The notes under the pieces: generated by a model | The model's input: only the letters and a program-made list of their open reading frames with translations | The model's database searches: none | Told to the model about the DNA's origin: nothing | Shown: positions 23,608 to 32,843 of the stretch, piece after piece | Layout of the letters: each line of letters begins with the position of its first letter | How positions within the stretch are numbered: the first letter of the stretch is position 1 | Made by a program: the position numbers and the translations under genes | NCBI GenBank assembly: GCA_946545645.1 | Contig: CAMNNQ010000166.1 | Coordinates: forward strand, 1 to 33,206 | Direction: 5' to 3' | DNA: 33,206 bases | Source of the DNA: an uncultured Clostridia bacterium | GTDB lineage: Bacteria > Bacillota > Clostridia > Oscillospirales > Ruminococcaceae

Positions 23608-24936
23608 TCAGACTCTTGTTCCGATCAGATCGTAGTCCATTATATCATCGACAGTGACATTGACATATTCGCCCTCCCGGAGCTTTCTGTCGCTTGTAAA
23701 AAATACCTTTCCGTCGATCTCCGGAGCATCCATAGAGCTGCGGCCGTACCAGCATTCGGCATATCTGTCGAAGCCTTCGGTAACGACCTCCAGTGTCTTG
23801 CCGATCATAGATTCGTTGAAGCGGTCGGAGATGAACATCTGCTCCTCCATGATTATCTCGCTTCTCTTTTCCTTGACCTTTATCGGCACCTGGTCTTCAA
23901 AGTCGGCAGCGGGAGTCCCTTCCTCGGCGGAGTATGCGAAGCATCCCAGCCTCTCGAACTTCATCTCCTTGATGAACTCGCAGAGCTCCGAGAACTGTTC
24001 CTCTGTCTCACCGGGGAACCCTGTCATGACAGTAGTCCTGAGAATGACTCCGGGTATTTTTTCTCTTATCTTTTTTATCAGAGCCTCAAGGCTCTCTCTG
24101 TCTCCCTCGCGGTTCATGCGCCGGAGGATATCCTTGCAGCAATGCTGCATGGGTATATCAAGATACTTGACCAGCTTCTCCTCGGAGGCGATGGTGTCGA
24201 GCAGCTCATCGGTGATCCTCTCGGGATAGCAGTAAAGTGTTCTGATCCATTTTATGCCGTCTATCCTGCAAAGCTGGCGCAGCAGCTCCGGGAGCTTTTT
24301 CTCGCCGTAGTTGTCCTCGCCGTAGCGGGTAGTATCCTGAGCTATGACGACGATCTCCGTTACTCCGACAGAGGCGAGCCATCTTGCCTCAGCGACGACA
24401 TCTTCGATATTCCTGCTCCGGAAGCGCCCGCGGATAGAGGGTATCGCGCAGAAGGTGCAGCAGTTGTCGCAGCCTTCGGCGATCTTCAGGTATGCTGTAA
24501 AAGGCTGTGTCGAGAGGATCCTTCCGCCCTCGATATCGAGAGCCTCCTTCTCGGCGGTGCGCACAGAAGCGGGCTCGCCGGCATATATATCTCTGATCAC
24601 ATCGCAGATCTCGCTGTTGCATCCGATCCCGACGACAGCGTCCAGCTCGGGGATCTCCTTGAGCACCTCGGAGCGGTAGCGCTCTGCGAGGCAGCCCGTG
24701 CAGATGACAGCCTTGATCCTGCCCTCCTGCTTCAGAGTACAGAATTCAAGGATCGTGTCGATAGCCTCCTGCTTGGCGGATTCGATGAACCCGCAGGTGT
24801 TTACGATGACAACATCTGCCAGAGCCGCATCTGCAACGATCTCAAAGCCCTCCTGCCTGAGCATGAAGAGCATCCTTTCAGCATCTACCTGATTCTTGGC
24901 GCAGCCCAGCGAGACCATGCCGACTCTTGTTGCCAT
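23608..24936 (-). CDS. rimO: Ribosomal protein uS12 methylthiotransferase
   Basis: RimO is a radical SAM enzyme that adds a methylthio group to an aspartate of ribosomal protein S12. The 442 residues fit. The N-terminal UPF0004 domain carries three cluster cysteines C12, C48 and C82. The radical SAM motif is EGCDNCCTFC with C156, C160 and C163. A C-terminal TRAM domain ends near YDLIGTRV. The MVSLGCAKNQVDAERM start is diagnostic against MiaB. The ATG follows GGAGG 9 nt upstream and a strong promoter, and it is the first gene of the long minus-strand run. Confidence 0.96.
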   Translation of the reverse strand: MATRVGMVSLGCAKNQVDAERMLFMLRQEGFEIVADAALADVVIVNTCGFIESAKQEAIDTILEFCTLKQEGRIKAVICTGCLAERYRSEVLKEIPELDAVVGIGCNSEICDVIRDIYAGEPASVRTAEKEALDIEGGRILSTQPFTAYLKIAEGCDNCCTFCAIPSIRGRFRSRNIEDVVAEARWLASVGVTEIVVIAQDTTRYGEDNYGEKKLPELLRQLCRIDGIKWIRTLYCYPERITDELLDTIASEEKLVKYLDIPMQHCCKDILRRMNREGDRESLEALIKKIREKIPGVILRTTVMTGFPGETEEQFSELCEFIKEMKFERLGCFAYSAEEGTPAADFEDQVPIKVKEKRSEIIMEEQMFISDRFNESMIGKTLEVVTEGFDRYAECWYGRSSMDAPEIDGKVFFTSDRKLREGEYVNVTVDDIMDYDLIGTRV

Positions 24937-24985
24937 TTTCCTACACCTCCGAAGGCTTTTTTTGCATTACCGCACACTTTATCAT

Positions 24986-25014
24986 ATTATCTCACTTTTT
25001 GATCTGATTGTCAA
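24986..25014 (-). promoter_or_regulatory. Promoter of the rimO-pgsA-cysS run
   Basis: TTGACA (25009-25014) and GATAAT (24986-24991) on the minus strand are separated by 17 nt. It is the only clear promoter I see for the seven genes down to 18470. Confidence 0.72.
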
Positions 25015-25096
25015 GGGCTATCTTGTTAAAATTATTCACATATTACCCCGAATGTTGCGACAAACCGCGGATATTTGCGGTATCTTCTCTCCCCTC

Positions 25097-25125
25097 TTGA
25101 ATTTCGCTGCAAAGGCTGTTATAAT
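25097..25125 (+). promoter_or_regulatory. Promoter of folC
   Basis: TTGAAT (25097-25102) and TATAAT (25120-25125) are separated by 17 nt. Transcription should start near 25132, at the edge of a structured leader. Confidence 0.68.
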
Positions 25126-25132
25126 ATCCTTT

Positions 25133-25196
25133 AGCCGATAAACCTCGCAGGCGGGGGATATGCCCCTCCGGCTGCCTGAAAACACCCTTCGGAGGG
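25133..25196 (+). promoter_or_regulatory. Structured folC leader: possible pseudoknot plus sequestered ribosome-binding site
   Basis: AGCCG (25133-25137) pairs with CGGCT (25169-25173); inside is a GGGG/CCCC hairpin (25154-25166). Loop bases CAGGC (25148-25152) can pair with GCCTG (25174-25178) directly 3' of the outer stem, an H-type pseudoknot layout. Next, CCCT-TCGG-AGGG (25185-25196) folds over the ribosome-binding site GGAGGG. The known tetrahydrofolate riboswitch consensus was not recognised. Confidence 0.45.
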
Positions 25197-25203
25197 ATGA
25201 ATA

Positions 25204-26463
25204 ATGGACGGAGTAAAATACATATCCGGGTTCTCCAGGCTGGGCCCTAGGGTCACAGACCTTTCAAGGATATCTTCCCTGCTGGAAGCTCTCGGCAGGC
25301 CGCAGGATGCCCTGAGATTCATACATATCGCCGGGACCAACGGCAAGGGCTCGATAGCGCAGATGCTCTCGGAAGCCCTGACAGCGGCAGGCTACAGGAC
25401 AGGCCTCTTCACTTCGCCGTATATCCTGACATTTTACGACAGGATAAGGCTGAACGGGCGCAACATACCCAAAAAAGCTCTCGACAGCCTGATGTCCGAG
25501 CTTAAAGACACGCTGGAAGCCCATCCGCTGAGAAACAGCCTGACACAGTTCGAGGTCACTCAGGCGGCGGCTTTTGTCTGGTTCAAACGGCAGAAATGCG
25601 ATGTTGTGGTCCTTGAAGCAGGGCTGGGAGGTCTGCTGGACAGCACAAATGTCATCGAAGCGCCCCTCTGCTCAGTCATCGGCTCCATCGGCCTGGATCA
25701 CACCGCCGTACTCGGGGATACCATCGAGAAGATCGCCGAACAGAAGGCCGGGATAATCAAGCCCGGCTGCCCCTGTGTCCTCTCGGCGGGCGCCGGAGAG
25801 AGCGTCCTGCGAATATTCCGGGAGACAGCGAAAGAAAAAGGCTCTCTGCTGACAGTCCCGGAGAAAGCACAGTGCTCCGTCTCCCGCTCGGATATCACAG
25901 GCAGCGAGTTCACCTACAAGGGCCGCTCCTATGAGACCTCCATGCCCGGAGAGCATCAGGTCATGAACGCGCTGACAGTTATTGAAACACTTGCCTGCCT
26001 CAGCAAAACGCTCCCGGTAAGCTATGAGCACACTCTGCGGGGCATCGCGGCAGCCTCACTGCCCGGCAGGGTCGAGATACTCTCCCGCAGCCCTCTCACC
26101 ATACTCGACGGCTCTCACAACCCGGACGGCATCGCCGCCCTGACCAGGTTCCTGAAAAGCCTAGGAGAGCGGAAGATCCGCGCTGTCATCGGTATGCACA
26201 CCGATAAGGATGCCGCCGAAGCTATACGGCTCCTTTCCCCGCTGATAACTGAATTCTACCCCATCAGCGGGTTCTCAGACAGGGATATCCCCGCCCAGGA
26301 GCTGGCAAAGCTGGCGGAGAGCTCCGGCAGCAGGGCTGTCCTGTCAGAAGAGCCCCCGGAGCAGCTCATCAGCCGCCTGCAAGCAGAGCATCCGGAGGAT
26401 ATGACCCTTATCTGCGGCTCTCTTTATCTGGTATCTTACGTCAAAGCGGCTAAAACGGTCTAA
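25204..26463 (+). CDS. folC: Folylpolyglutamate synthase / dihydrofolate synthase
   Basis: A Mur-ligase-family enzyme that adds glutamate to folates (and often to dihydropteroate), 419 residues. The P-loop GTNGKGS is at 44-50, followed by GYRTGLFTSPYILTFYDRI, which is typical of FolC. EAGLGG and DSTNV follow near 138-150, the metal-site region GLDHTAVLG near 164, and the C-terminal ligase domain has ILDGSHNPDG near 303. The ATG is 7 nt from GGAGGG, which sits in a small hairpin. It appears monocistronic; the next gene has its own promoter. Confidence 0.96.
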   Translation: MDGVKYISGFSRLGPRVTDLSRISSLLEALGRPQDALRFIHIAGTNGKGSIAQMLSEALTAAGYRTGLFTSPYILTFYDRIRLNGRNIPKKALDSLMSELKDTLEAHPLRNSLTQFEVTQAAAFVWFKRQKCDVVVLEAGLGGLLDSTNVIEAPLCSVIGSIGLDHTAVLGDTIEKIAEQKAGIIKPGCPCVLSAGAGESVLRIFRETAKEKGSLLTVPEKAQCSVSRSDITGSEFTYKGRSYETSMPGEHQVMNALTVIETLACLSKTLPVSYEHTLRGIAAASLPGRVEILSRSPLTILDGSHNPDGIAALTRFLKSLGERKIRAVIGMHTDKDAAEAIRLLSPLITEFYPISGFSDRDIPAQELAKLAESSGSRAVLSEEPPEQLISRLQAEHPEDMTLICGSLYLVSYVKAAKTV

Positions 26464-26514
26464 AAATATACAATAAAGTCGCCTCAACCGCCGAACTTTT
26501 TTCTCTTTTTCCTA

Positions 26515-26543
26515 TTGCAATTGGCAGATCTATGTGCTATAAT
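26515..26543 (+). promoter_or_regulatory. Promoter of the L,D-transpeptidase gene
   Basis: TTGCAA (26515-26520) and TATAAT (26538-26543) are separated by 17 nt. It overlaps the in-frame TTG at 26543, so translation must start downstream. Confidence 0.7.
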
Positions 26544-26620
26544 TGATTAGAAGTACAAAAAGAGAGTTTTTTTGTACTGTTAGAGACATAACATCATGCC
26601 CGGACAGAGGAGATAAGATA

Positions 26621-28105
26621 ATGGCGGCAACACAAGCAAAACACAGAAGAAGGAAGAAAAAGCGCAGCATACTCCCGGTTCTGATCCCGCTCATAATTCT
26701 CGGAGCGTTCATCATCGGCCTGCTCGTGCTTTATTTCGTCGGGAAGTCAAAATATGACGGCAGGTTCCTGCCGAACACCTACATCAACGATATCGATGTC
26801 AGCGGGCTGACCCTGACAGAGGCTACGGAAAAGCTCCGCCGCCCCGAGGAGACAGGTATGTTCACCATAGTCCGCCGCAACGGCGAAGAGGTAAATATCC
26901 CCATTTCCTCAGCAGGCTACACCTATAACACCGAAGAAAAGGTCAAGGAGATCTTCGAGAAGCAGAGCCACGGAGCCTGGTTCATGGGCTACGCCGGCAG
27001 AGCGGATTACAGCTTCACCGATACCGCGACCTTCGACAAGGAAAAGCTCATCGCGGCGCTTAGAGCAGCCGATTGGGGCAGCACAAAGACCAAAGACGCC
27101 GAGATAGTCAAGAATGAGGACAATACCTTCAAGGTGGTCGAGGCCGTTTACGGCGACGATATGGACTACAAGACCCTTGAGGATTACCTCGTCGCCAAGT
27201 TTGAGCAGGGGCAGTATTATGTAAAGGCTGCCGATTCCGGATGCTATACCGAGCCCGCTGTCGTCGGTTCAGAGCTGGAGCAGAAATGCCAGAAGCTCAA
27301 CGATACCTTTACCCAGAAGATAGTCTACGATTTCGATTACACTACCGAGACTCTCGCCGGAGATGCGCTCTCCAATCTCATTTCCTTCGACGAGGACAAG
27401 CTGGTGGTCACTGTCGATGAGAAAAAATGCAGGGACTATGTCGAGAATGTCCTTGCCAAGAAATACGACACCTACGATAAGCCGAGAAAATTCCACGCCA
27501 CCCTCCAGGGTGATATAATCGTTGACAGGAGCGACGATGCCGTCTACGGCTGGTGGATAGACAAGGACAAGACCACCAAGGAGCTCATCAACATGATAAA
27601 GAGCGGAGAGAGCCACGAGGGAGTCAAGCCCGTTTATTACGAGCAGTACGGCTTTACCTACACCGGAGTCCCCGAAGCAAGAAGCGCAACGGACGATATC
27701 GGCACTACCTACTGCGAGATAGACCTTTCCGCACAGCATTTCTGGTATTATGTCAAGGGCAAGAAGACCTATGAGTGCGATATCGTATCCGGCCAGACCA
27801 CATCCCTCGCAAGAACGACCCTCTGCGGAGTCTACAAGCTCTGGGACAAACAGACAAACTACCGTATGAAGGCCAGCAACTCCGACGGCGATAGCTGGGA
27901 TACCACCTGCGATTACTGGAACAACGTCTCTATCTGCGGTATCGGTATGCATGACTCGGCATGGAGATATGCCTTCGGCGGCACTATCTACCAGTGGAAC
28001 GGCTCTCACGGCTGCATCAATATGCCCTGGGCGGCTGCGAAGTATGTTTACGAGAACGTTCCGATAGGTACACCTGTCGTAATGTATTACAGCACAAAGA
28101 AGTGA
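26621..28105 (+). CDS. Membrane-anchored L,D-transpeptidase (YkuD family)
   Basis: The enzyme should form 3-3 crosslinks or attach groups in peptidoglycan outside the membrane. The 494 residues start with a very basic cytosolic tail (HRRRKKKR), then a membrane helix at about 17-40. Residues about 50-345 match peptidoglycan-binding type-4 repeats, as in clostridial YkuD proteins. The YkuD catalytic domain is C-terminal, with HD in GMHDSAW and the nucleophile C465 in SHGCINM (462-468). The ATG at 26621 follows a GAGGAG site; the longer frame from TTG 26543 begins inside the promoter. A strong terminator follows at 28125. Confidence 0.93.
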   Translation: MAATQAKHRRRKKKRSILPVLIPLIILGAFIIGLLVLYFVGKSKYDGRFLPNTYINDIDVSGLTLTEATEKLRRPEETGMFTIVRRNGEEVNIPISSAGYTYNTEEKVKEIFEKQSHGAWFMGYAGRADYSFTDTATFDKEKLIAALRAADWGSTKTKDAEIVKNEDNTFKVVEAVYGDDMDYKTLEDYLVAKFEQGQYYVKAADSGCYTEPAVVGSELEQKCQKLNDTFTQKIVYDFDYTTETLAGDALSNLISFDEDKLVVTVDEKKCRDYVENVLAKKYDTYDKPRKFHATLQGDIIVDRSDDAVYGWWIDKDKTTKELINMIKSGESHEGVKPVYYEQYGFTYTGVPEARSATDDIGTTYCEIDLSAQHFWYYVKGKKTYECDIVSGQTTSLARTTLCGVYKLWDKQTNYRMKASNSDGDSWDTTCDYWNNVSICGIGMHDSAWRYAFGGTIYQWNGSHGCINMPWAAAKYVYENVPIGTPVVMYYSTKK

Positions 28106-28124
28106 CCGTTGCAGGATCATCACG

Positions 28125-28153
28125 GCGGGAGAGCGGCTGCTCTCCCGCTTTTT
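28125..28153 (+). terminator. Terminator of the L,D-transpeptidase gene
   Basis: A 10-bp stem GCGGGAGAGC (28125-28134) / GCTCTCCCGC (28139-28148) with a 4-nt loop is followed by TTTTT. Confidence 0.88.
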
Positions 28154-28181
28154 CGTGCCCGGAAGAGCCTCTGCTGCCCTC

Positions 28182-28210
28182 TTGATTTTTCCGGGAAGCT
28201 GTGGTATAAT
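28182..28210 (+). promoter_or_regulatory. Promoter of the GH95-GH26 operon
   Basis: TTGATT (28182-28187) and TATAAT (28205-28210) are separated by 17 nt, about 38 nt before the ATG. No operator palindrome was recognised. Confidence 0.62.
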
Positions 28211-28248
28211 TACCCTGTATAGCTTTTGAACGAATGGAGGCGAACGCT

Positions 28249-30558
28249 ATGGATAAAGATTTTTCATCGGTGCTTTGGTACACCTTCCCCGCTGAGGATT
28301 GGAACGACGCTCTTCCCCTGGGCAACGGGCGCATCGGCGCGATGGTGTTCTCCCAGCCGCTTTCTGAGCGTATCTGCCTTAATGAAGACTCGCTCTGGTC
28401 CGGCGGGCCGAGAGAGCGCAATAACCGCTCGGCACGCGCAGAGCTGGAGAATGTCCGCAGGCTGCTGAAAGAGGAAAAGATAGCCGAGGCCGAGGAGATC
28501 GTCCGCGATGCCTTCTGCGGGACTCCCATAAATCAGCGGCACTATATGCCTCTCTGCGATCTCAATATATACGACACCGGGAACAAAGAGTGCGAGTTCC
28601 GGGAAAGATCTCTCGACCTGAGAACAGGCCTCTGTGCCACCGAATATACCGCAGGAGGGATAGTTTACAGGCGCGAAGCCTTCGCCTCTGAGCCCGATAA
28701 GGCGCTTGTTATCCGGATCACAGCCTCTGAACCGGGAGCCGTTAATGTCAGGATGACATTGGACGGCAGAGACGATTACTTCGACAGCAATTCCCCCAGG
28801 GATAACGGCATACTCTTTTCCGGCGCCGAGGGCGGCAGCGACGGTATCGCCTTTGCAGCCTGCCTCAGAGCCGCTGCAAAAGGCGGAGAAGTCAGCCCCT
28901 GCGGCAATTTTCTCGAAGCCCGGGGCTGCGACGAGCTGCTCATAGTCCTGACAGCGCAGACCTCATTCAGATACAGCGACCCGGCGGCACAAGCTGTCTC
29001 CGAAGCGGAGGCGGCTCTGGCAAAGGGTTGGGATGCCCTCCTCAGGACCCATCTTGACGACTACACCGCCCTCTATGAACGCTGCCGGATAGATCTTCCC
29101 GACAACAGCGGCGGAGCTTCTGCCCTGCCTACCGACCGGCGTCTCTCCGAATTTGCTTCCGGCGGGCAGGATAATAAGCTGATAGAGCTATATTTCAACT
29201 TCGGACGCTATCTGCTCATCGCAGCCAGCCGCCCGGGGACGCTCCCCACCAATCTCCAGGGGATCTGGAACAAGGATATGTGGCCTGCCTGGGGCTGCAA
29301 GTTCACGATCAACATAAACACCGAGATGAACTACTGGGGCGCTGAGATAATGGGTCTCCCGGAGCTGCATACTCCCCTCTTCGACCATATCGAGAGGATG
29401 AGGCCGAGCGGCAGGGAAACAGCCGAGATAATGTACGGCTGCGGCGGATTTGTCTGCCACCATAATACCGATATCTGGGGGGACACAGCTCCCCAGGATC
29501 TCTGGATGCCCGGGACACAGTGGCCTATGGGCGCAGCATGGCTCTGCCTGCATATCTGGGAGCATTATCTTTTCACACAGGATAAGTCCTTCCTTGCGGA
29601 GAAATTCGATACTCTCTGCGAGGCAGCCCGGTTCTTTGTCGATTTTCTCACAGAAGACAACCGCGGCAGGCTTGTTACCTCCCCTTCTGTCTCCCCCGAG
29701 AATACATACATAACCGCAAGCGGCGCAAGAGGCTCGGTCTGCATAGGGCCTTCTATGGACAGTCAGATCATATATGAGCTTTTCTCGGCAGTCATCCGGG
29801 CTTCCGGGATCCTCGGAGAGCGCAGCGACTACGCTGAACGCCTCTGTGCTCTGCGGGAAAGGCTCCCGAAGCCGCAGATCGGCAAATACGGGCAGATAAT
29901 GGAATGGGCTGAGGACTACGACGAAGCCGAGCCCGGGCACAGGCATATCTCTCAGCTCTTCGCCCTCTATCCTGCCGATATCATCTCCCGCAGGAAGACT
30001 CCAAAGCTGGCAGAAGCCGCAAGAGCGACCCTAGAGCGCAGGCTCAGCCACGGCGGAGGTCACACCGGCTGGTCGAGAGCGTGGATAATAAACCATTGGG
30101 CACGCCTCGGAGACAGCAAGAAGCTCTCCGAAAACATCAGAGCGCTGCTTTCGAGCTCCACAGCCCGCAATCTCTTCGATATGCACCCGCCCTTCCAGAT
30201 CGACGGCAATTTCGGCGGCTCCGCTGGAATAGCTGAGGCTCTGCTGCAATCTCACAGCGAAGAGCTGGAGCTGCTGCCCGCCCTCCCCGAAGAATGGAGC
30301 GAGGGCTCATTCAAAGGGCTCAGAGCCAGAGGCGGATTTTCGGTTGACGCGGAATGGTCGGAAGGAAAGCTCACAAAGGCTGTGATAAACCCCTCTGTCA
30401 GCCGGAGCTGCACTGTCGTCTGCGAAGAAGGCAGCAGGATCCTTTGCGGCGGAGAGAGCGTCGGCTCGTACAGCGGCGGCGCCCTGACCTTTGAGGCGGA
30501 AGCCGGAAAGAGCTACACCCTTTCCCCCCCGCCGGTAAATCCAGATTCAGTATGTTAA
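28249..30558 (+). CDS. GH95 glycosidase (alpha-L-fucosidase or alpha-L-galactosidase)
   Basis: A 769-residue enzyme of glycoside hydrolase family 95, which removes terminal alpha-1,2-L-fucose, or L-galactose in some members, by inversion. The family start is clear: [14 protein letters not shown], then [25 protein letters not shown] contains the two catalytic asparagines of the family, SPSVSPEN the likely general acid region, and [17 protein letters not shown] the conserved C-terminal segment. No signal peptide is present, so it works in the cytosol. I start at ATG 28249, 8 nt from GGAGG; the ATG at 28234 overlaps that site. Placement before a GH26 lipoprotein suggests use of side chains of hemicelluloses such as xyloglucan or mannans. 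Confidence 0.94.
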   Translation: MDKDFSSVLWYTFPAEDWNDALPLGNGRIGAMVFSQPLSERICLNEDSLWSGGPRERNNRSARAELENVRRLLKEEKIAEAEEIVRDAFCGTPINQRHYMPLCDLNIYDTGNKECEFRERSLDLRTGLCATEYTAGGIVYRREAFASEPDKALVIRITASEPGAVNVRMTLDGRDDYFDSNSPRDNGILFSGAEGGSDGIAFAACLRAAAKGGEVSPCGNFLEARGCDELLIVLTAQTSFRYSDPAAQAVSEAEAALAKGWDALLRTHLDDYTALYERCRIDLPDNSGGASALPTDRRLSEFASGGQDNKLIELYFNFGRYLLIAASRPGTLPTNLQGIWNKDMWPAWGCKFTININTEMNYWGAEIMGLPELHTPLFDHIERMRPSGRETAEIMYGCGGFVCHHNTDIWGDTAPQDLWMPGTQWPMGAAWLCLHIWEHYLFTQDKSFLAEKFDTLCEAARFFVDFLTEDNRGRLVTSPSVSPENTYITASGARGSVCIGPSMDSQIIYELFSAVIRASGILGERSDYAERLCALRERLPKPQIGKYGQIMEWAEDYDEAEPGHRHISQLFALYPADIISRRKTPKLAEAARATLERRLSHGGGHTGWSRAWIINHWARLGDSKKLSENIRALLSSSTARNLFDMHPPFQIDGNFGGSAGIAEALLQSHSEELELLPALPEEWSEGSFKGLRARGGFSVDAEWSEGKLTKAVINPSVSRSCTVVCEEGSRILCGGESVGSYSGGALTFEAEAGKSYTLSPPPVNPDSVC

Positions 30559-30569
30559 GGTGGTATTTG

Positions 30570-32411
30570 ATGACTAAGACCAGATCTCTCAGAGCCTCAG
30601 CGCTTGCTGCGGCAGCAGCGATCCTTCTGACCGGCTGCGGAACGAAGATACAAGAGAATGAGAACAATCCGAAGCCGACAGAGACCGTCACCGAGGCTCC
30701 GAAACAGACTACTGCTCCGGCAGCTACCGAAGCAGCCCCGGAAGAGCCCGAAAAGCCTGAGGAAGCTGTCATAACTCCTGCGGCTCTCCCCTTTGCCGAG
30801 TTCGATCAGACCTTTGAGGCCGAGGACGGCACCCTCTCCGGCAAGGCGGAAGTCAAGGACGAAAGAGAGGCATTCTCCGGAAAGGGCTATGTCGCTTCGC
30901 TGGACAAGGACAGCGGCATAGAGCTGAGCTTTGAAGCCCCCGAGAGCCAGTATTACGATCTCTCAGTCGCGGTAGCGGCTTCAAAGAAAAGCGTCTGCTC
31001 GCTGGCAGCAAATGCTGTCCATATCGGAGATATAACTGTCCCCGAGGACGATAAGTTCGCCCTTGTCACCTTCTCGAACATATATCTCGAAAAGGGCAAG
31101 GTCAATCTCGCCATAACCGGGAGCTCCGGCAGCGTCGATGTAGACTATGCCGCAGCGAAGGCCAGCACAGAGATCAGAGACCTGAAGCTCTCTCCGATCA
31201 AAGGGACGCTGGTAAATGCCAACGCCGATGCCAATGCCAGAGCCCTCTACGCCTATCTCTGCGACAATTACGGCAAACAGGTCCTCACCGGGCAGCACGA
31301 CACCGTCGGCACTCTTACCGAGACCCGCAAGATATATGAGCTCACAGGGCGCAACGCCGCCATACGCTTCGGCGACCTTATGCCCTTCACCCAGGATATG
31401 ATAATGGGCGAGAACGAGATTCCCTATGCTCAGAAATGGGCGGAGGAAGGCGGTATCGTCAGCTATATGTGGCATTGGATCGACCCTATCGGCGGCAAGA
31501 GCTATTACTCCGACCAGACCGATTTCGATCTCTCCAAGGCCGTTACAAAAGAAAAGATCGCAGAGCTCTCTCCCGATGAGCTGAAAAAGCTCCACGACGA
31601 CAAAAAGATCTCTGACGAATGCTACGCTATTGTCGGGGATATAGACAAGATCTCCGAAAAGCTCAGGGTCCTTCAGGACAGCGGCATAGCTGTGATCTGG
31701 CGCCCGCTGCACGAAGCCTCCAACGGCTATTTCTGGTGGGGACACGACGCTGCCTCCTATAAGTGGCTCTGGAACCTGCTCTATCAGAGACAGACCAATT
31801 ACCACAAGCTGAACAACCTTATCTGGGTATGGTCTGCACAGAACGCCGGATGGTATGTGGGAGACAAGCTCTGTGATATCGTTTCAGTTGATATCTACGA
31901 CAAGGGAAATCTCTCCGCACATCCCGAAAGGCTGGTGTTCCTGCAAAAGATAAGCGCTGTCAAGCCCGTCGCTATGAGCGAGTGCGGAACTACGCCTTCA
32001 ATACAGTCCATTGCTGACAGCAAGGGCTACTGGAGCTATATCGGGCAGTGGGGCGGCAGCTATCTTCTGAACGAAGACGTCTCCTTTAATCCCGAATACA
32101 ACAAAGAAGAGGATATCAAGCTCTTCTACTCCAATAATCTGACGGTGACCCGTGACGAGCTCCCCGACCTCAAGGCAGCCGCCGCACTTATCGCAGAAGA
32201 GGACAAGAAGAAGGCCGAAGAGCAGAAGACTGCCGAAGAGAGCAAGAAAGACGACAGCGGCAAGGCTGACGAGAGCAAGAAAGACGACAGCAACAAGGCT
32301 GTCGAGAGCAAGAAAGACGACAGCAGCAAGGCTGACGAAAGCAAAAAGCCTGCCGACAGCAAGCAGGACGACTCAAAGCCCGATGCCGATGCAGCCTCCG
32401 GGGCAGAATAA
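30570..32411 (+). CDS. GH26 beta-mannanase lipoprotein with N-terminal CBM-like domain and repeat tail
   Basis: A surface-anchored endo-beta-mannanase, 613 residues. The signal peptide ends in ILLTGC, the lipobox. A Pro/Thr/Glu-rich linker leads to a beta-rich domain (about 75-200) starting TFEAEDGTLSG, typical of CBM35/CBM6-like modules. The GH26 domain begins near LTGQHD; the acid/base is E382 in RPLHEAS and the nucleophile E471 in SECG. The last 70 residues are a charged tail with three 11-residue repeats (ESKKDDSxKAx). I start at ATG 30570, after AAGGTGG and 11 nt past the GH95 stop; an ATG at 30552 overlaps that stop. Substrate is mannan or glucomannan by family; related xylanases are a minor alternative. 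Confidence 0.92.
   Translation: MTKTRSLRASALAAAAAILLTGCGTKIQENENNPKPTETVTEAPKQTTAPAATEAAPEEPEKPEEAVITPAALPFAEFDQTFEAEDGTLSGKAEVKDEREAFSGKGYVASLDKDSGIELSFEAPESQYYDLSVAVAASKKSVCSLAANAVHIGDITVPEDDKFALVTFSNIYLEKGKVNLAITGSSGSVDVDYAAAKASTEIRDLKLSPIKGTLVNANADANARALYAYLCDNYGKQVLTGQHDTVGTLTETRKIYELTGRNAAIRFGDLMPFTQDMIMGENEIPYAQKWAEEGGIVSYMWHWIDPIGGKSYYSDQTDFDLSKAVTKEKIAELSPDELKKLHDDKKISDECYAIVGDIDKISEKLRVLQDSGIAVIWRPLHEASNGYFWWGHDAASYKWLWNLLYQRQTNYHKLNNLIWVWSAQNAGWYVGDKLCDIVSVDIYDKGNLSAHPERLVFLQKISAVKPVAMSECGTTPSIQSIADSKGYWSYIGQWGGSYLLNEDVSFNPEYNKEEDIKLFYSNNLTVTRDELPDLKAAAALIAEEDKKKAEEQKTAEESKKDDSGKADESKKDDSNKAVESKKDDSSKADESKKPADSKQDDSKPDADAASGAE
32238..32351 (+). repeat. 33-bp coding tandem repeat in the GH26 tail
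   Basis: Three full units start at 32238, 32271 and 32304, with a degenerate fourth at 32337. Each encodes ESKKDDSxKAx. Near identity at silent sites suggests recent slippage or duplication. It is coding, not CRISPR. Confidence 0.85.
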
Positions 32412-32422
32412 AGAATATCATA

Positions 32423-32458
32423 AAAGCCGTATATCCGCGTGGATATACGGCTTTTTTT
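32423..32458. terminator. Bidirectional terminator after the GH26 gene
   Basis: AAAGCCGTATATCC (32423-32436) and GGATATACGGCTTT (32441-32454) form a perfect 14-bp stem with a GCGT loop, then a T-run. The stem arms are identical to those at 18405-18437. Confidence 0.88.
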
Positions 32459-32464
32459 CAACGA

Positions 32465-32824
32465 TCATACAGGCTCTTCCAGCTCCCAGAAGTATCTTCT
32501 GGCAGAAGCAGGGAAATCAGTCATGACACCGTGCTCCGGGTCATAGAAAACGCCCTCGCAGTAAAGCGACCAGTGCCAGCATCTGGGAGTCTCCAGGCTG
32601 AGAAAGCAGAGCTCCGGCAGTTCGCTCTTATCCCTTACCGGCACTCGCCTGTCGCTGACCTTGAATCCGGCAGCTCTAAGAGTATCTTTCATTTCAGTGA
32701 GATCGGTCTCGCGGCAGTTCCCCAGCATATCGCAGATCTTCTCCGGGGTCGTCCCCAGCAGCATAGCCAGCACAGCCTGCCCGCACTGAAGATCTGTCGG
32801 CTCATGGATGTAATCAACAATCAC
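32465..32824 (-). CDS. Small C39-like (papain-fold) protein
   Basis: A 119-residue cytosolic protein with a cysteine peptidase-like triad: Q13-C14 in DLQCGQAVLAMLL, H84 in HWSLY and D95 in YDPEHG. This order matches the C39 bacteriocin-processing peptidase fold and its stand-alone relatives. There is no transporter domain. It may be a peptidase or a transacylase-like enzyme; activity is unproven. I start at GTG 32824, 6 nt from GGAGGG. The longer frame to 32926 would run through the promoter (TTGACA 32867-32872, TATCAT 32844-32849), so it is wrong. It converges with the GH26 gene at a shared terminator. Confidence 0.8.
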   Translation of the reverse strand: MIVDYIHEPTDLQCGQAVLAMLLGTTPEKICDMLGNCRETDLTEMKDTLRAAGFKVSDRRVPVRDKSELPELCFLSLETPRCWHWSLYCEGVFYDPEHGVMTDFPASARRYFWELEEPV

Positions 32825-32843
32825 AGCTATCCCTCCGATAGTG

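Noticed and set aside
23512-25002. 496-codon plus-strand frame across rimO and pgsA
   Set aside because: Both genes on the other strand have complete catalytic motifs; this frame has no recognisable domain.
32238-32351. CRISPR-like array of 33-bp repeats
   Set aside because: The units are contiguous with no spacers and are in frame with the GH26 gene.
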